In this document: in pieces, positions 18,561 to 31,040 of the stretch | How the letters are laid out: each line of letters begins with the position of its first letter | Position numbering within the stretch: the first letter of the stretch is position 1 | NCBI GenBank assembly: GCA_035771175.1 | Contig: CM069601.1 | Coordinates: 4,238,001 to 4,302,000 of the forward strand | Source of the DNA: Paratinospora sagittata | Lineage: Eukaryota > Streptophyta > Magnoliopsida > Ranunculales > Menispermaceae | Direction: 5' to 3' | Length of the DNA: 64,000 bases | Notes under the pieces: generated by a model | Seen by the model: only the letters and a program-made list of their open reading frames with translations | What the model was told of the DNA's origin: nothing | The model's database searches: none | Made by a program: the position numbers and the translations under genes

Positions 18561-21500
18561 ATGGGGTCCGTCGCCATTACCGGCGATGACGACATGTTTC
18601 ATACGAGCTTCGACGATTTCCAGCGCCAGACCTCTCTAATGACGAGCTGCACTCTTCTCTGGAAAGAACTCTCCGATCACTTCTCGTCTCTCGAGCAAGA
18701 TCTCCGGAAGAAATCCGAGGCGTTGAAGGAAAAGGTTCAGAGCTTGGATCACAAGACAAAGGAAACCCTAGACGTGTTAGAGAAGCGCGAGGTTACTATA
18801 GACGGTAACGTAGAGGTCGCAATCGGGAAAGTCGAGGAGAGGAAGGAAGCGGCCTTGATCGCGTTGGAGAAGGTCGGGAATGGCGAAGAAGAGTTCGAAT
18901 TTGGGGGAAATACCGAAGATTTGTTGGGAAAGTTGAAATCTTTTTGCACGAAGATGAACGCTGCTGGTTTCTGGAAGTTTGTGATTGCGAGGAAGAAGGA
19001 GATAGATGTGTTGAGGACGAAGATTCCGGTGGCGTTGTTGGATTCGATCGATCCGGCGAAGTTCGTGTTGGAGGCGATTTCGGAGGTGTTTCCGGTGGAT
19101 AAGAGAGGAGGGGAAGGGAAGAAGAGTAGTGAGAGGTCGAATGATTTGGGTTGGGCTTGTGTGTTGATTCTGGAGTCGCTGATTCCGGTGGTGGCGGATC
19201 CAGTGTTGGGGAATTCGCGGCCGTTGGTGACGCCGAAGATGAAGAAAAAGGCGAAGGAGATTGCGGAGGTTTGGAAGGAGAGTTTGGATCAGCGTGGGGG
19301 AATTGAGAATGTGAAGACGCCGGATGTGCACACTTTTTTGCAGCATTTGGTCACTTTTGGGATTGTTTCCAAGGAAGATGCAGATTTGTACAGGAAACTC
19401 GTCGTGGGTTCGGCTTGGAGGAAGCAGATGCCCAAACTCGCGGTTTCTCTTGGTCTCGGAGAGAAGATGGCAGGTAAAAAGAATTATTATTGTTATTATT
19501 TTTCTTGATATTATTCTGTGGTTTGTTAGTTCTATTTCTAATTTCTTTGTTTGCTGCTTTGAAGTAGTTCTTCTTGCTGGCTTGGTTGGAAAATAATTCT
19601 TGGGTACCACAAATGTTTTTTTTTTTTTTGTTTCCTAAAAAAGAAAATTAAAGTTGAGTGTGTTTACTTAAAAAAAAAGTTGGGTTGGTAAATTCGTGAA
19701 CCAACTTATGTTAAGGTTTGAGAATTCTGAACTTGTTCTGTCTTTCATTACAAGCAACTGATTAGTTGGAAGTGGATATGAAAGAATAAGGAGGTGAGAT
19801 ATTGGGGGTAGGGTAGCTATTTGAACCTGGTATTTTTAGGTGGTGGGACGTGGATCTGAAGGGGAGATCTTTCTATTTATGTATCATGAGTATAAGCTTT
19901 CCTTTTTTTTTTCTTTCTTTTTTTCCCTCTTGTTTTTGTAATTGATCAGTGGGTACTAATTTTTTTTTTTTAGAAATTTGGGCTAATTTTTCTCTGTTTG
20001 TATTTGATTATTTTGAGAAAATTTGGTTAATGATTTGCTAACATCCTAGCATAACGTGGATGATATCAAGCTTTATAATGTAACATGCACTGAATTTTGT
20101 GCATTTTGGGAGTTCATACCCTTGCAAGTGGCTAGCTTATACTGCTAGGACTGTTTGTCTGGATTTTTACATCAGAAATGATTGTGACTTCCAAATTATT
20201 TACAGTTTACTGAACTTTAATCAGTAATCTTTCTTTTTGACATATGTTGCTCTAACTCTAAGCATATTTCATCTTGGATGCCTGTAAGTTGTAGTCTTGA
20301 ATGGCTTTTTCATTAAGTTTAGCTTTTCAAATGGTTTGCCTTTGTATAAATCTGTGCTGCAAGGACCAACTTTATTTTCAATTGTACCTTGTTGGGCATG
20401 TCTTGTTGATGGATAGATGAAGACCCATCTAGACACTTATACATATAGTAGTTATCCATGATACTTTTGTTAGTCATATTTGAAATACAACCTTGATTTT
20501 TTATTAAAAATGTGTTGTTAACTACTTGCATTTAATTTTTTCCTCATCTTTTTTGGCATTCCTTTCTACTTTTAGAAAAGGCAACTTTTTATCTTAATAT
20601 GTAATGACATCATTTTATCATGAATGTTTGCTTTGGGCTTCTCAAAGGTGTTATTTTAGACATATTGTACATGCGTCCAACATCGATTTAACATTTAAGT
20701 CTTTGTTGTAAAGGAAAGCTGGATCAACTAAAATCAATAAGCCAGATTCATTTAATTGAAGTAGTTGAAATGATTAAGGTTTTGCTGGTTTGATTTATCT
20801 ATAGTTTTTGTCTCCAACTAGGGATATCATTTAGGTATTTTGTTAGAGAGAACTTTTGCATACATAAAAGCCCCCAAATGCTCGCAAGCTCTCTTGCCTT
20901 TTGACCTAGTAGAAGATATACCTTCTTCATATGCTTTGATCTTTGAACGTTGGTCATCAGGAGTTCTAGTCTTGTGAGTTCTTTTGATGGATTTCTGTGA
21001 AAAAAAATATTGTTGATATTTGAATTAATATGCAATTGATCAAAATTCTCGACTCATATTACAAATTAGATAAATAAAGTTTGCATCTTGAAGGCCCTCA
21101 AAAAAAAGTTTGTGTCTTGAAGTTTTAGCAGATATAGAGGCTTTCCCCAGTTAAGGAAGTAACAATCATGTTAGTAAAATGCAATAGTATGGATGTTTGT
21201 ATTTTATTCATTAAGCTTTAGTTGATGAATATGGATCATTTTGTTTGAATGGAGAGAATGCACTCTCTCTCTCTCTCACTCGCTCGCTCGCTCACTCATA
21301 CACACAGAGGCATGTTTGTGGTGCACACATGCACAGACACGCACACACAGGCATACTGCAGGCGTAGAGAAAATTCATTTTTGCTTTTAAATATTTCGCA
21401 AGAACAAATCTGAGGTTTTATACATCGTCCATTCTGGGACCCCACAATGGTGGGGGCCTCGTGTACTTTTGTATGTCTTTGTTCTGTGGGATGCTACTGG

Positions 21501-23706
21501 GGATGGGATCATCATTGTATCTCAAAGACGAGCCCTGATTTTATTTATATTCATAAATAGGAAAGGGCCGTTGGGGGTGGGGGGTAGGATGTTCTGAAGC
21601 ATAGACGCCTAAGATTGTGGCCTTTGAGACTTAAAGATCTTAGGAAGATAGAAAGACCGAAGAATGTATTGAAGGGCCTTTTTGAACTGGGATCATTGAT
21701 CTTTCTTTCTGTTACTGTTGCTTATTAAATCTGACTCTGACGCGTTCTGTTTTTATTGGCACGAAAGACTTGGTTTAGTAGCACATAGTGTTATTTAAAT
21801 GTTTGTCATGTTTCTTTTATTTGTTTTTATGCCTGCACAAAGGTGACTCTAGCAACTGGTATGAGCCATGGTGAGACAGGTCAGTCTTCCACAGCCATGA
21901 CTATTGTATCATCATCTTGTTCAAGTTTTGGTACTTTGGTTTCATTGTAAATGCCAAAATTGTTATCAACTTCTTGCCAGAGGTGCCTGAAAGAACAGTA
22001 GTGGAAGATCTAGTTACTTTTCTTACAGCATATAACTTCTTTCTTAACATCTTAACAGCATCTATTTCTCAGTGGGTGCTTTTCCCAGGTACCTGGGGTA
22101 CAAGCTGATGTTTTCCTGATATATGGATAGGTTCGTATCTTTTGAAGAATGTACTTGATTGTTTAATGGCTTTTTCATTTTTTTTTTCCTGCAGACATGA
22201 TTAAAGAATTGATCCGCAAGGGACAGCAGGTTGATGCTGTTCATTTTACTTTTGAAGTGGGTCTCGTGGACAAGTTCCCCCCAGTTCCCTTGTTGAAAGC
22301 ATATCTGAAGGACTCCAAGAAGGCTGCTAGTTCCATTTTGGAGGATCGCAACAATTCTGGTCGAGCCACGGTATGCCCGTCCTCTTGATATGCAGAGTTT
22401 AGACATTTTTGTTTTTATTACAAGCAAGATGAGTTACTGTTCTGCTTATCAAAGAGAAAGATGTACTGATATTTCCGGAACTTGGGTAGATCTGTTAACT
22501 TCTATACACTTTATGCTCCACTCAGATGGTCATTGTGGGTTGATTGGTAAAATTTAAACATATAAAAAAAGAACAGAAAAGATGGATAAAATTTAAACAA
22601 ATAAAAAAAGAAAAGAAAAGAAGAAGTCGGAATAATTTAGTTGTCCAGCTGAGGATTTTTATTGATGCTAACGTTGGAGGAACTTGTAGTTGTGATGGCC
22701 TGCCAAAATTAGGAAGAAGTAGGGAGAATAGTTCTGTAGATTCCTTCCAACTTATCTAATCATCTGGGTGTTGTCTGCTCCTGTTTATTTTTTATTTTTT
22801 AAATTTCATTACATTCATCATTTATTTCAGTGGTCTAGTTTCCATTGCCAGAATTATTCTACCTTGGATGAGAAAAACCCATATATGATATCAATGATAC
22901 AGGTATCCTGACCAATAGAGGGAAATCTCTATTTTCCTTTACATTCCTGTTGGAATTGAGTTGCAGCATCTTTAGTCAAGCATGTATTTCAGAGTGATCC
23001 AAAATACTCTAAACATGTTAGAGATTTCAATTTTCGTGTTTTTGTTTTGAGCGGTAAATGGTGATACAGTAATTTGCTAAGGTGTTGTGATTTATTGTAA
23101 ACTTATAAACAGACGTAAATTTTTTTGCATAATGTCCTTTAGCTACCAGTGTGGTACGTGATAATTGATTTTTATGATGCTGTTGAATGAATGCAGAACC
23201 TAGCTGGGCGCAAAGAGCAATCAGCACTACGGGCAGTTATCAAGTGCATCGAGGAATACAAACTTGAGGCAGAATTCCCCCCTGAAAGCCTGCGGAAACG
23301 TCTTGAACAACTAGAGAAGGCAAAGGTTGATAAGAAAAAGCCAGCGGCAGTACCCGCTACCAAGCGAACCAGAACCAGCAACAACGGTCCCATGCCTCCT
23401 GCAAAGGCTGGACGTTTAACAAATGCATATGTATCATCTTTCCCAGTAGCAGCTCCCACGTTTATCCGATCACCATCACATGGTCAGTATCCAGCTGGTG
23501 TCCCACATTACGCTTATGATAGATCCGGTGCTCCTGCAATGTACGGCAGCAGGAGCCCACCAGCCGTTGTGTACTCCCCAGAAGAAGCTGCACCACCCGT
23601 ACTCGGTGGGTCCTATCCTGGAGCGCCTTTGAATTACCCAGCTTATGGAGGGTACGGAAATGGGTTAGCACCACCTGCATATCAGCAGGCGGCCTACTAC
23701 CGATAA
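18561..23706 (+). CDS. FRL4: FRIGIDA-like protein 4 type, three exons
   Basis: Member of the plant FRIGIDA/FRIGIDA-like family, nuclear proteins best known from FRIGIDA, which promotes FLC expression; the role of FRL4 types is less clear. Exons are 18561-19473, 22195-22370 and 23197-23706, with GT-AG introns of 2.7 and 0.8 kb, and phases that join to 532 codons. An N-terminal acidic stretch and a coiled coil (about residues 40-100) lead into the FRIGIDA domain (about 110-400). Recognisable parts include FWKFVIARKKEIDVLRTKIP, GWACVLILESLIPVV, LGLGEKMA at the exon 1 end, and VDAVHFTFEVGLVDKFPPVP in exon 2. The C-terminal about 130 residues are low complexity, rich in Ala, Pro, Tyr and Gly, with a KKKPAAVPATKR basic stretch that could be a nuclear signal. 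No break was seen. The 4A/4B distinction cannot be made from one copy. Confidence 0.93.
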
Positions 23707-25000
23707 AAACAAAAAGACAAGATTTTACTGATCATGATGCTGAGCTGATATGACTACTACTTCACACAGGATTATAACTCTTTGGAAGATGATGGTATAA
23801 CACTGATGATGATGATGATGACCCCAACCCTCATGACTCAGTGCTGTGAATGTTTTTGTTTGTAACTAATCACTAATTACTTATGGTAGTAGCCATGTGT
23901 GTGTTTATTATGGTCCTTTGCTCTTTAGGTGGACTCGTGTATTTTCTACTCTTGGCTGAACCTTTGGTATTAGGTGATTGTGAAAAGTAATCAGTTATAA
24001 GACAGTTTCATTATCTCTTGTGCTGTGAATGAGTAGAAGATATGCTGATAAGTTTCACTTGTAGCAGGAAGTTTGACAAGAGCAACTGGTTTTATCTGAA
24101 AACCAATGCTAACAGTACTGTATTGCAGGTACAGGTTGGACCTTTTGTTCATTGCTGGTGTCTATTTTAGCTTAGCATACTGTTTATTATATACGCAATG
24201 CTTCATTTTGGAAAATTTTAAACAGCCAGTAAGCCAAATATATCTGCTTTTTTTATGTTACCAGGCTTTGGCTTTGAAGATTCCAGCCAATTTTGAATGC
24301 CAATCCTATAAAATAGGATGTTATAAAACTAAGAAAACTAATGCCTTAACAAGTTTAAGAGTTATATTCAAAAAATCTATAATAAGGTTCAATCATAGGA
24401 TGGATTTGTTTCAGTCATCCAATTGAGGGCTTAATTCAATCATTTTTAGTAGTAAAATATAAACACCAATTATATAAAACTAGGTCAAGTTGATAATTAG
24501 TGTATATGTATATAATTATATATGTATAACTATGTAAATACCTTTATATAAAAGTACTGTTTGAATCTAATTTTGTCTTGGTTTGGGCTTTTGCCACTTG
24601 AATATTACCTTAGGTTATCATTCAAGGGTAATATATATAAATATCTACTCTTCAACACTGGTTGGTGCCCTGTCATGTTCTTCGACTGCCCATGTGGTCA
24701 GCCGTAGGCTGACATACTTTGAAGAGCCGCTTTCATGGCGCATTGTTCCCATGCACAAAATCTTTCAATAGGTTTGCTAGTGTCGACGGATATAGAAGCA
24801 ACTATCAACAAATGGTATCACCAATTGGTTTTGCAGGTTGGTAAAAAGATAAATTTATTTCCATGAGATCTCGAATTTGAGTCTTAGAGTAAACTTTTGT
24901 CTTCATTATATGGGTGGGATGATGCCGCCTTTGCCTATGGTGAAGCCCCGGTATTATGACCTTGCCTCATGTGAGCCTTTTTATGGTCTTCATTCCAAAT
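23707..25000. other. FRL4 3' region and intergenic DNA
   Basis: The FRL4 3' untranslated region includes a GAT trinucleotide run near 23804-23820. Beyond about 24100 there is intergenic DNA. Sequence near 24838-25010 has a box-B-like TCTCGAATTTGAGTC and a G/C-richer body and may be a decayed SINE, but no target duplication was seen. No gene is supported. Confidence 0.45.
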
Positions 25001-25521
25001 AGAATAATTTCAAGTATAAATTTTCATCACTCAATTTAAACACACAGCCCATTAGGCATTAATATATACTACTAACAAGAAAGAAGAAGAGCATCTAATA
25101 TATACTATGATTGAAGAGCATTAGTTCATTGATGAAATTATGAAACAAAATAAATCAAATTTTCATTTATTATTGGGACATTTCTACTAATTTGTATAGT
25201 TTTGAAATTAGATTTCTATGAAAAAAATGAAATGGTATATTTATTATTACTTGTAAAATGTGTCAAAAATTGCTTGAAGTATGAAAAAATATTTCATCAT
25301 CTTCTTTATCTTCTTTCTAATCATGATATGTAGTCGGCCGACCTTCTTCTCTTTCCGTTCCATTAGTAATATTACTGAATTGTATCCGTGGCTAAGATTC
25401 ATAACTGTTGCATATACATACAAAGCATATATATCAAGAAACTTATAATTAATTAATTAATGGAAGAAGTAAAGAAAAAAAAATTAAATTCAAAATATTA
25501 CCAGCTTCATGGGCTCATTAT

Positions 25522-28302
25522 TTATAAATTGTCAAGAAGATCCAACAAGATTTGCTTCGATTGATGAAGATTCAAATGATGATCTGTAAGGTCATCCCAA
25601 TCGATTTGAGCCATCGGTTCTTCATCAACAGAGTGTGGTGAAGTTGGCTTAATTGCATGTTCATGATCTGGAGGATCACCAGCTGCTGCTTGCTGTATCT
25701 GAGAGCCACGAATGAGTTCGATCGGACTTGCTTCCCCAACTTTCTTGCCCTAGAAAAAACGCCTTCATGAAAAAAAGAAAGAAAGATGCAGCTTCTTAAA
25801 AAACGAACGATTTCAATCCTTAAAAATACATACAAGAAAAACTTATATGTATAGTACAAAGCAAATATTTCAAGAAACTTATAATTAAATAGTTATAAAA
25901 AAATAATAAAGAAAAAATTAAATGAAGTACAAAAATATTACCAGCTCCATATCGATTCATCATTTATAAATTCCCAAGAATATTCAGCACCATTTCCTCC
26001 CCTTGATTCAATTTCGTGCTCACAAAGCACATCCCAATTGCTTTGAGTCATTTCTTCATCAGCAGAGTGTGGTAAAGTTGGCCTAATTGCATGTTCATGA
26101 TCTGCAGGATCACCTGCTTGTTGTATCTGATCATGATAAGACCAAATTAATTAATCATATTGTAAGTTAGAAAGAAGATTATACAAAAAAGTTATGAACA
26201 TATAATTAAACAACTTAATGAGATATTATTGAAGTTAAATTAATTAATTAAAGCAATTAGATATATAGTTACTCACTTGATCATCAGAGATTAATAAAGA
26301 TTGGGCATCATTTTGATGGGTACCCTCCATACAGTTCATTGTTTGATCTACTCGGCCATTTGCTTCCATACTATCAGATATGTTGCCACAGTTGCTCGCC
26401 GGATAAAAAAGTTGCTGCTGGTGTTCCTGATCTTGATGATCATTAAATTTTTGTACATGTTGATCATGATCAACAGATGGTGCTGATGATGATATTGGTA
26501 GCCCTGAATTAATGGTATTCATATTGTTGATCATGACCCATCCAGTACTGTGAGGATTCTTTTGATCTATTTGATTATACTGCTGCTGATGATGATGATC
26601 AATTGCATCTTCAACTTGGAGATTCTGATGTGATATAGTAGCACTTGAGATGATATTCATGGGGGTATAAGATAATGAAGCATCTTCCGAAGTTTTGCCC
26701 ATCTCCATAGTTTCACATGGTGCCCAGTAACTAGGAACCTTGCAGGGAGATCAAGTTAAACTAAATGAGTAATGTTATATGTCCACTAGGTGCTAACGCC
26801 ATTTTTCGACGTTGACACCTAGCATCTATTAGATGTTTTAGGGATGCACGTGTTGACTATGTTGATGAATATAACTAAATTAGTTATAGAGTATATAACT
26901 TATAATAGTTACCTGAACAAATTGATTATGTTGATGAAGCACTTGAGGGTGATCAAAGATTGATAAAGAACCAACTCCATGATTTTGATGGATACCCTCC
27001 ACACAGTTCATTGTTTCTACTCCACCATTTGCTTCCATGAGACTATAACCAGCTTGTTGATCATCACATGATGTTGATGATGATGGTGCCCCTGTAGAGT
27101 TGTTGTTCTTAATGTTGTTGATGATCAACCCTGTAATAATAGCAGTACTGTTTGGATTCTGTGCTATTTGATTATGATATTGATGATCATGATTTGCAAC
27201 TTGGATCATGGATCTCGTACAAGATGATGATGGGGAAGTATCTTTAGTTCTTCCTGTCTCCCCAATTTTACATATTGTCCAGTAAGGAGCCTGCTTCAAG
27301 TATAAATACACACACAAGATCAAATAAACATAACAAGAAGTGCTATAGTAACATTTAAGGTGATTCATGTACATGACTTACATCCCCTGCAGCAGTCATG
27401 TGACTCGCTTAGAAATTAAATAAGCAAAATGCCAAAGCACAGCGAACATTAATACAACATTTTCATTAAGAGTAATGGTACAGGGATGTTGGTTGCCAAC
27501 GCTATTTTCCGACACTCGCATCCGGCTCCTTTGGATGTTTTAGGAATGCCAACATCCAAAAGGAATCGGGTGCGAGCGTCGGAAATGACATTGACACACC
27601 CATTATTAATTAATTAATTAGTTAGGGTTGCACAATCTCATTAATCTCGCAACATCGCTTATCTATAAAATCATTAATTAAAAGAGAAAATTAAATAAAT
27701 ATACGACCTTAGAAGATGAAGTACCGATGGGTCTGTGCATGGGAAGCCTATATTCGTGCATGATCCACTTAGTTTTGGAGCCATTTTTAGATGAAGCTCG
27801 TTCACTGTCTTTGTAAAGGAAGTAGACAAGTGCTCTTATGTAACCCATTATGCTTCCATCTCCGTTTTTAATTGGTTTCTCTTTTTGACTTGCTCTCCAA
27901 AATCCACGACCAGCCGAACGTTCTCGCCTTGATTGCACGAAGAAATACAGGTATTTTTCATTTCCATTGCTTCTACTTGCTGCAATATTAATTAATTAAC
28001 AAGAAAATCAACAAAACCATGCATGAAATTTTTAATGAAACTCAAGACAGATTTATTTTTTTTTTGAAAAAATATACTTGCAGCTTTCTTTTAATTGAAA
28101 TTATATGATCTTATTTAATGAAGATTTAGCTTAAGTACTCACCAGACAAAGGGAGGTTCCAAGGTTCATTAGTGTAAATATCAAAATCCAATATAGGATT
28201 GAGAGGCGTTGGTTGATTCACACTTTTCATTCTCAGATAATACATGAGATCTTGATCTGTTGGCGAGAAGTAATAGCCCACTAACAGCTCTTGATTATTC
28301 AT
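25522..28302 (-). CDS. Divergent NAC-domain transcription factor, copy A
   Basis: Plant NAC family DNA-binding regulator. Minus-strand exons are 28302-28143, 27979-27708, 27290-26913 and 26738-26277, then either 26126-25938 (stop TAA) or 25698-25522 (stop TAA). All junctions are GT-AG and in phase, giving about 486 or 482 residues. The NAC domain fills exons 1-2 (residues 1-144): subdomain A is GYYFSPTDQDLMYYLRMK, B is FDIYTNEPWNLP, C is FFVQSRRERSAGRGFWRAS and D is SKNGSKTKWIMHEYRL. It differs from the typical LPPGFRFHPTD start, so this is a divergent NAC. Exons 3 and 4 each begin with a P-x-YW-x-x-C-(K/E) module and continue in Asn/Gln/His-rich sequence like a NAC activation region. The last two exons are duplicates of each other (HEHAI(R/K)PT(L/S)PHS). 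Joining exon 5 to exon 6 would create an immediate stop, so they act as alternative ends. No membrane segment was seen. Confidence 0.82.
26765..26872. mobile_element. Short MITE-like insert in NAC copy A intron
   Basis: The segment around GAGTAATGTTATATGTCC and AACGCCATTTTTCGACGTTGACA shares its core (AACGCCATTTTTCGACG) with 37210-37372 and, more loosely, with 27467-27607. The relationship suggests a small non-autonomous element family in these NAC introns. The ends are approximate. Confidence 0.45.
27467..27607. mobile_element. Short inverted-repeat MITE in NAC copy A intron
   Basis: CGACACTCGCATCCGGCTCC and its near inverse copy GGGTGCGAGCGTCGG form the arms around TTGGATGTTTTAGGAATGCC. 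An AGTAATG-type end is present on the left. It is non-coding and related to the inserts at 26765 and 37210. Confidence 0.55.
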
Positions 28303-29344
28303 TATTGATGAAGTACCTTCTCTCTACAATATAATATATTAACATGCATTAATATCGACGAGGTGTGTTCAAATAAAAAGCAGAAATTAAGCTTCACATA
28401 CCCCATGGCAACGATGTTATATGTTCATATAGGTTTCAAATAAAAACAATGTCTTATATATGTGCATATGTTTGTTAAAATAATTTCTGCAAAAAAATGT
28501 CAACCTTCGTGTTGAAGGAAGCATATATGTATATCTTATCATGCATTCTTAGTGATCGATTCCTAGTCCATTATTTTTAAAGATGGATCATTGAATGTTT
28601 TTGTCAGAAAAAATTATGCGGATGGAAGAACCTTACCTATTTCAATCCCTTCTTCTTCTGCTGCTGCTTCTTCTGGTTGCTTCAAGGGTACGCTCTCTAC
28701 TCTATAGGATTTGTTCGGGGCTGTTCACTCGGTCGCCTGGTATCTTGTTGAAACCTCTTTGCTTGCGGGGGCAGGAGTGGAAACGTCTGAGAGAGCGCTT
28801 CGCGAAAGAATCGTGTGGCGCAGTGAAAGGTTTCCCGTTGGGGTTTCCGGCCCTCCAGGTCTTCACCTAATTGTGCTTCTTCTTCTTCTTCTTCTTCTGC
28901 TTTGCTTCTTGTTCGCGTATACGATAATCTCCAAAAGTAACACTTGAAAAGGTTGGGGGTTATATTTATAGGATTTTATTAGAATCCTATAAAATAAGTA
29001 CGCCTGAAATAAAATGGACTTTATACTGGTTAGAATTCTAATAAAACAAAAATGGACTTTTTATTAAATAAAAATTTTGATTTTTATTAAAATAAATATT
29101 GAGTTTTTATTAATTAGTTCGTAATTTTGTGGACTTAGTAGCCATTTGTTGTTCTGGGTCTATTTGCTTCCAACATTAATTCATCAACTTCTTTTGGAAG
29201 GTGGAGCAGGCAAGTTAATTAATCTCTCTCCAGCAGTTAGCAATCGAAGCCTGCGTAGCCTCCAACAACCCCCAACACTCAAAAACCTGCAGCTCCCGAA
29301 GATACCAACGAGGATCACAAGATTTTTGAATGATCACAGCCAGT

Positions 29345-29730
29345 TAATGGTATTCATATAGTTGATCATGACCCACCCCGTACTGTGAAGATTCTGCTGA
29401 TCTATTTGATCATACTGCTCCTGCTGATGATGATCAATTGCGTCTTCAACTTGGAGATTCTGATGTGATATAGTAGTACTTGAGATGATATTCATGGGGG
29501 TATAAGATAATGAAGCATCTTCCAAAGTTTTGCCCATCTCCCTAGTTTCACATGGTGCCAAGTAATTAGGAACCTGTTGCTGCAGGGAGATCAAGTTGAA
29601 CCAAAATAATAAACACACGTATATATATACATAAGCAATTAATGTACTTAATTAATTAAAAAAACATAGTTACCTGAGCAAATTGATTATGTTGAAGCTA
29701 GCCCCAGATGTTGATCAGAGATTGATAAAG
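29345..29730 (-). pseudogene. Orphan NAC C-terminal exons, copy A side
   Basis: On the minus strand 29573-29345 closely matches exon 4 of NAC copy A (EDASLSYTPMNIIS, LQVEDAIDHH, STGWVMIN) and still has a CAG acceptor, but its key Trp is Leu (PNYLAPC) and it ends in unrelated sequence. Just upstream, around 29671-29730, is a remnant of the end of exon 3 (QHNQFAQ-like). No NAC domain exons accompany them. This is a relic of another NAC copy in the tandem array. Confidence 0.8.
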
Positions 29731-29895
29731 ATCCAGATACATTTTGATGAGCAATTTTTTTTTTTAAAATTTGGGTTGCTTTTTATCTATGCATCCATAA
29801 ATGTCTCTTTTAATCATATTTTGATTAATTAATTATAAAACTATTACAACTAATTACCTAGGAAGCTATATCCATATCCATTTTTAAATTTGGGT

Positions 29896-29899
<4 letters not shown>

Positions 29900-29945
<46 letters not shown>

Positions 29946-29965
29946 GCATGTATATATGTGTATGT
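29900..29965. repeat. (TA)n/(TATG)n microsatellite
   Basis: A TA run followed by TATG units. The sister block has the same repeat at about 38993-39050 with different unit counts. Confidence 0.9.
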
Positions 29966-30370
29966 ATACTGATTATAGCCTTGCAGGAAGAAAAGGAGAC
30001 CGTAGGTCCAACTTCTCTTACTAGTACTACTCTGTGGCTCGTTTGATATACACAAAAAATACTCATGATGAGAATAAAAATTAAATTCTTGAGAAAGTGA
30101 ATTGCTGGTAATTTAAAGATAAAAATGTTATATTCTTGTTTTAAGTTGAGCATCTAAATCTTAGATAATAAATTAACTTTTTTATTAAAATAATAAAACA
30201 AATTTTTTTTTTTTAAATAATAATGTTAATTAAACTAATTTTTATTGAAATAATAGAATTAAGATTTTCATTAAAATAAAATTAATTTTTATATAACAAT
30301 ACAATTAGTTTTCATCAAAATAAAAAAACTGAATTTATCAAAAGTAATAAAATTACGTTTTATTGCAAAT

Positions 30371-30692
30371 AATTTCTTATCGCCAACTATGCGTCAGGCT
30401 CATGGTTTGACGCTTTAAGGCAGGATGGAGCGGTGCGAGTTCGAGTCCCGGCTTTGCTAGACTTTTAAATGTATCACAGAGAATACTTTCTGACATGGTG
30501 GCAAGTTCGCAGTGGAGTCCCGGGTGCGGGTTGGTGGGAGCGGGTTCAAGTCTATGGGTCGTCTAGTGCGTGCAATGCCAAGTGGTCAGGTTGAGGTTCA
30601 TTCGTGTGGTATAGTTGGTTCTTAAGAGGCCAAATTTCCATGGGAGGGTTGGGATTAGTGAATAAATTGTATCTTTTAAAAGAAATTCTTAT
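30371..30692 (+). mobile_element. SINE-like insertion, copy A side
   Basis: About 302 bp (30381-30682) is inserted between two AATTTCTTAT/AAATTCTTAT duplicates. The head has a box-B-like GGTGCGAGTTCGAGTCCC. A second GTTCAAGTC-type segment follows about 120 bases later, suggesting a composite or dimeric head. The same insertion is at 39503-39804. The related AT-rich block at about 32471 lacks it, giving the empty site ATTTTCTTATTATAAAT. Confidence 0.8.
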
Positions 30693-30869
30693 TATAAATA
30701 AAAAAAATGATTTTTTATTAAAATATAAAAATAACTTTTCTATATTAAACTATAAAACTAATTTTAATTATTACAATAATAAATCTTTTTTGTCATAATT
30801 AATTATTTTAAAAAATAAAAATAAAACAATTAATCTTTTACTAAAAATAATAATTATTTTTATATTAAC

Positions 30870-31040
30870 AAAACTAAATGTAAAACCTTAGAATTCCATT
30901 TTGGAAGAACACAAACCAGGTACGTGAACAAAAAAAGAAGTTGAAGCTCAAATGCACTTTCATTAATGGTGGATTTCTCATAAAGGAGATGATCCAATTC
31001 TTCATTAACAAATATCAGTTTGTTACATCATATATATATA
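30870..31040. repeat. Direct repeat with 32655-32820
   Basis: The stretch from TGTAAAACCTTAGAATTCC through GATGATCCAATTCTTCATTA recurs about 1.79 kb downstream with few changes. With the surrounding AT-rich block (30160-30870 versus 32215-32650) it is an internal tandem duplication next to the NAC genes. Confidence 0.85.

Larger units (their letters stand above)
28340..30880. repeat. NAC-locus duplicated block, copy A side
   Basis: Sequence upstream of NAC copy A is repeated, with high similarity, at about 37580-39930 upstream of NAC copy B. Shared landmarks include GTTGTTCTGGGTCTATTTGC (29147; 38222), the orphan NAC exon and the SINE at 30381. Copy A alone has an extra G/C-rich segment of about 200 bp (28690-28875) that I do not recognise. 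(CTT)n runs lie at 28650-28680 and 28876-28905. Confidence 0.85.

Noticed and set aside
18777..19610. A 277-codon open frame antisense to FRL4 exon 1
   Set aside because: Antisense shadow of a well-supported coding exon; no recognisable domain and it runs past the exon into intron sequence.
22544..22759. Lys-rich small open frame
   Set aside because: Lies within intron 2 of the FRL4-type gene, with no domain and no splice support.
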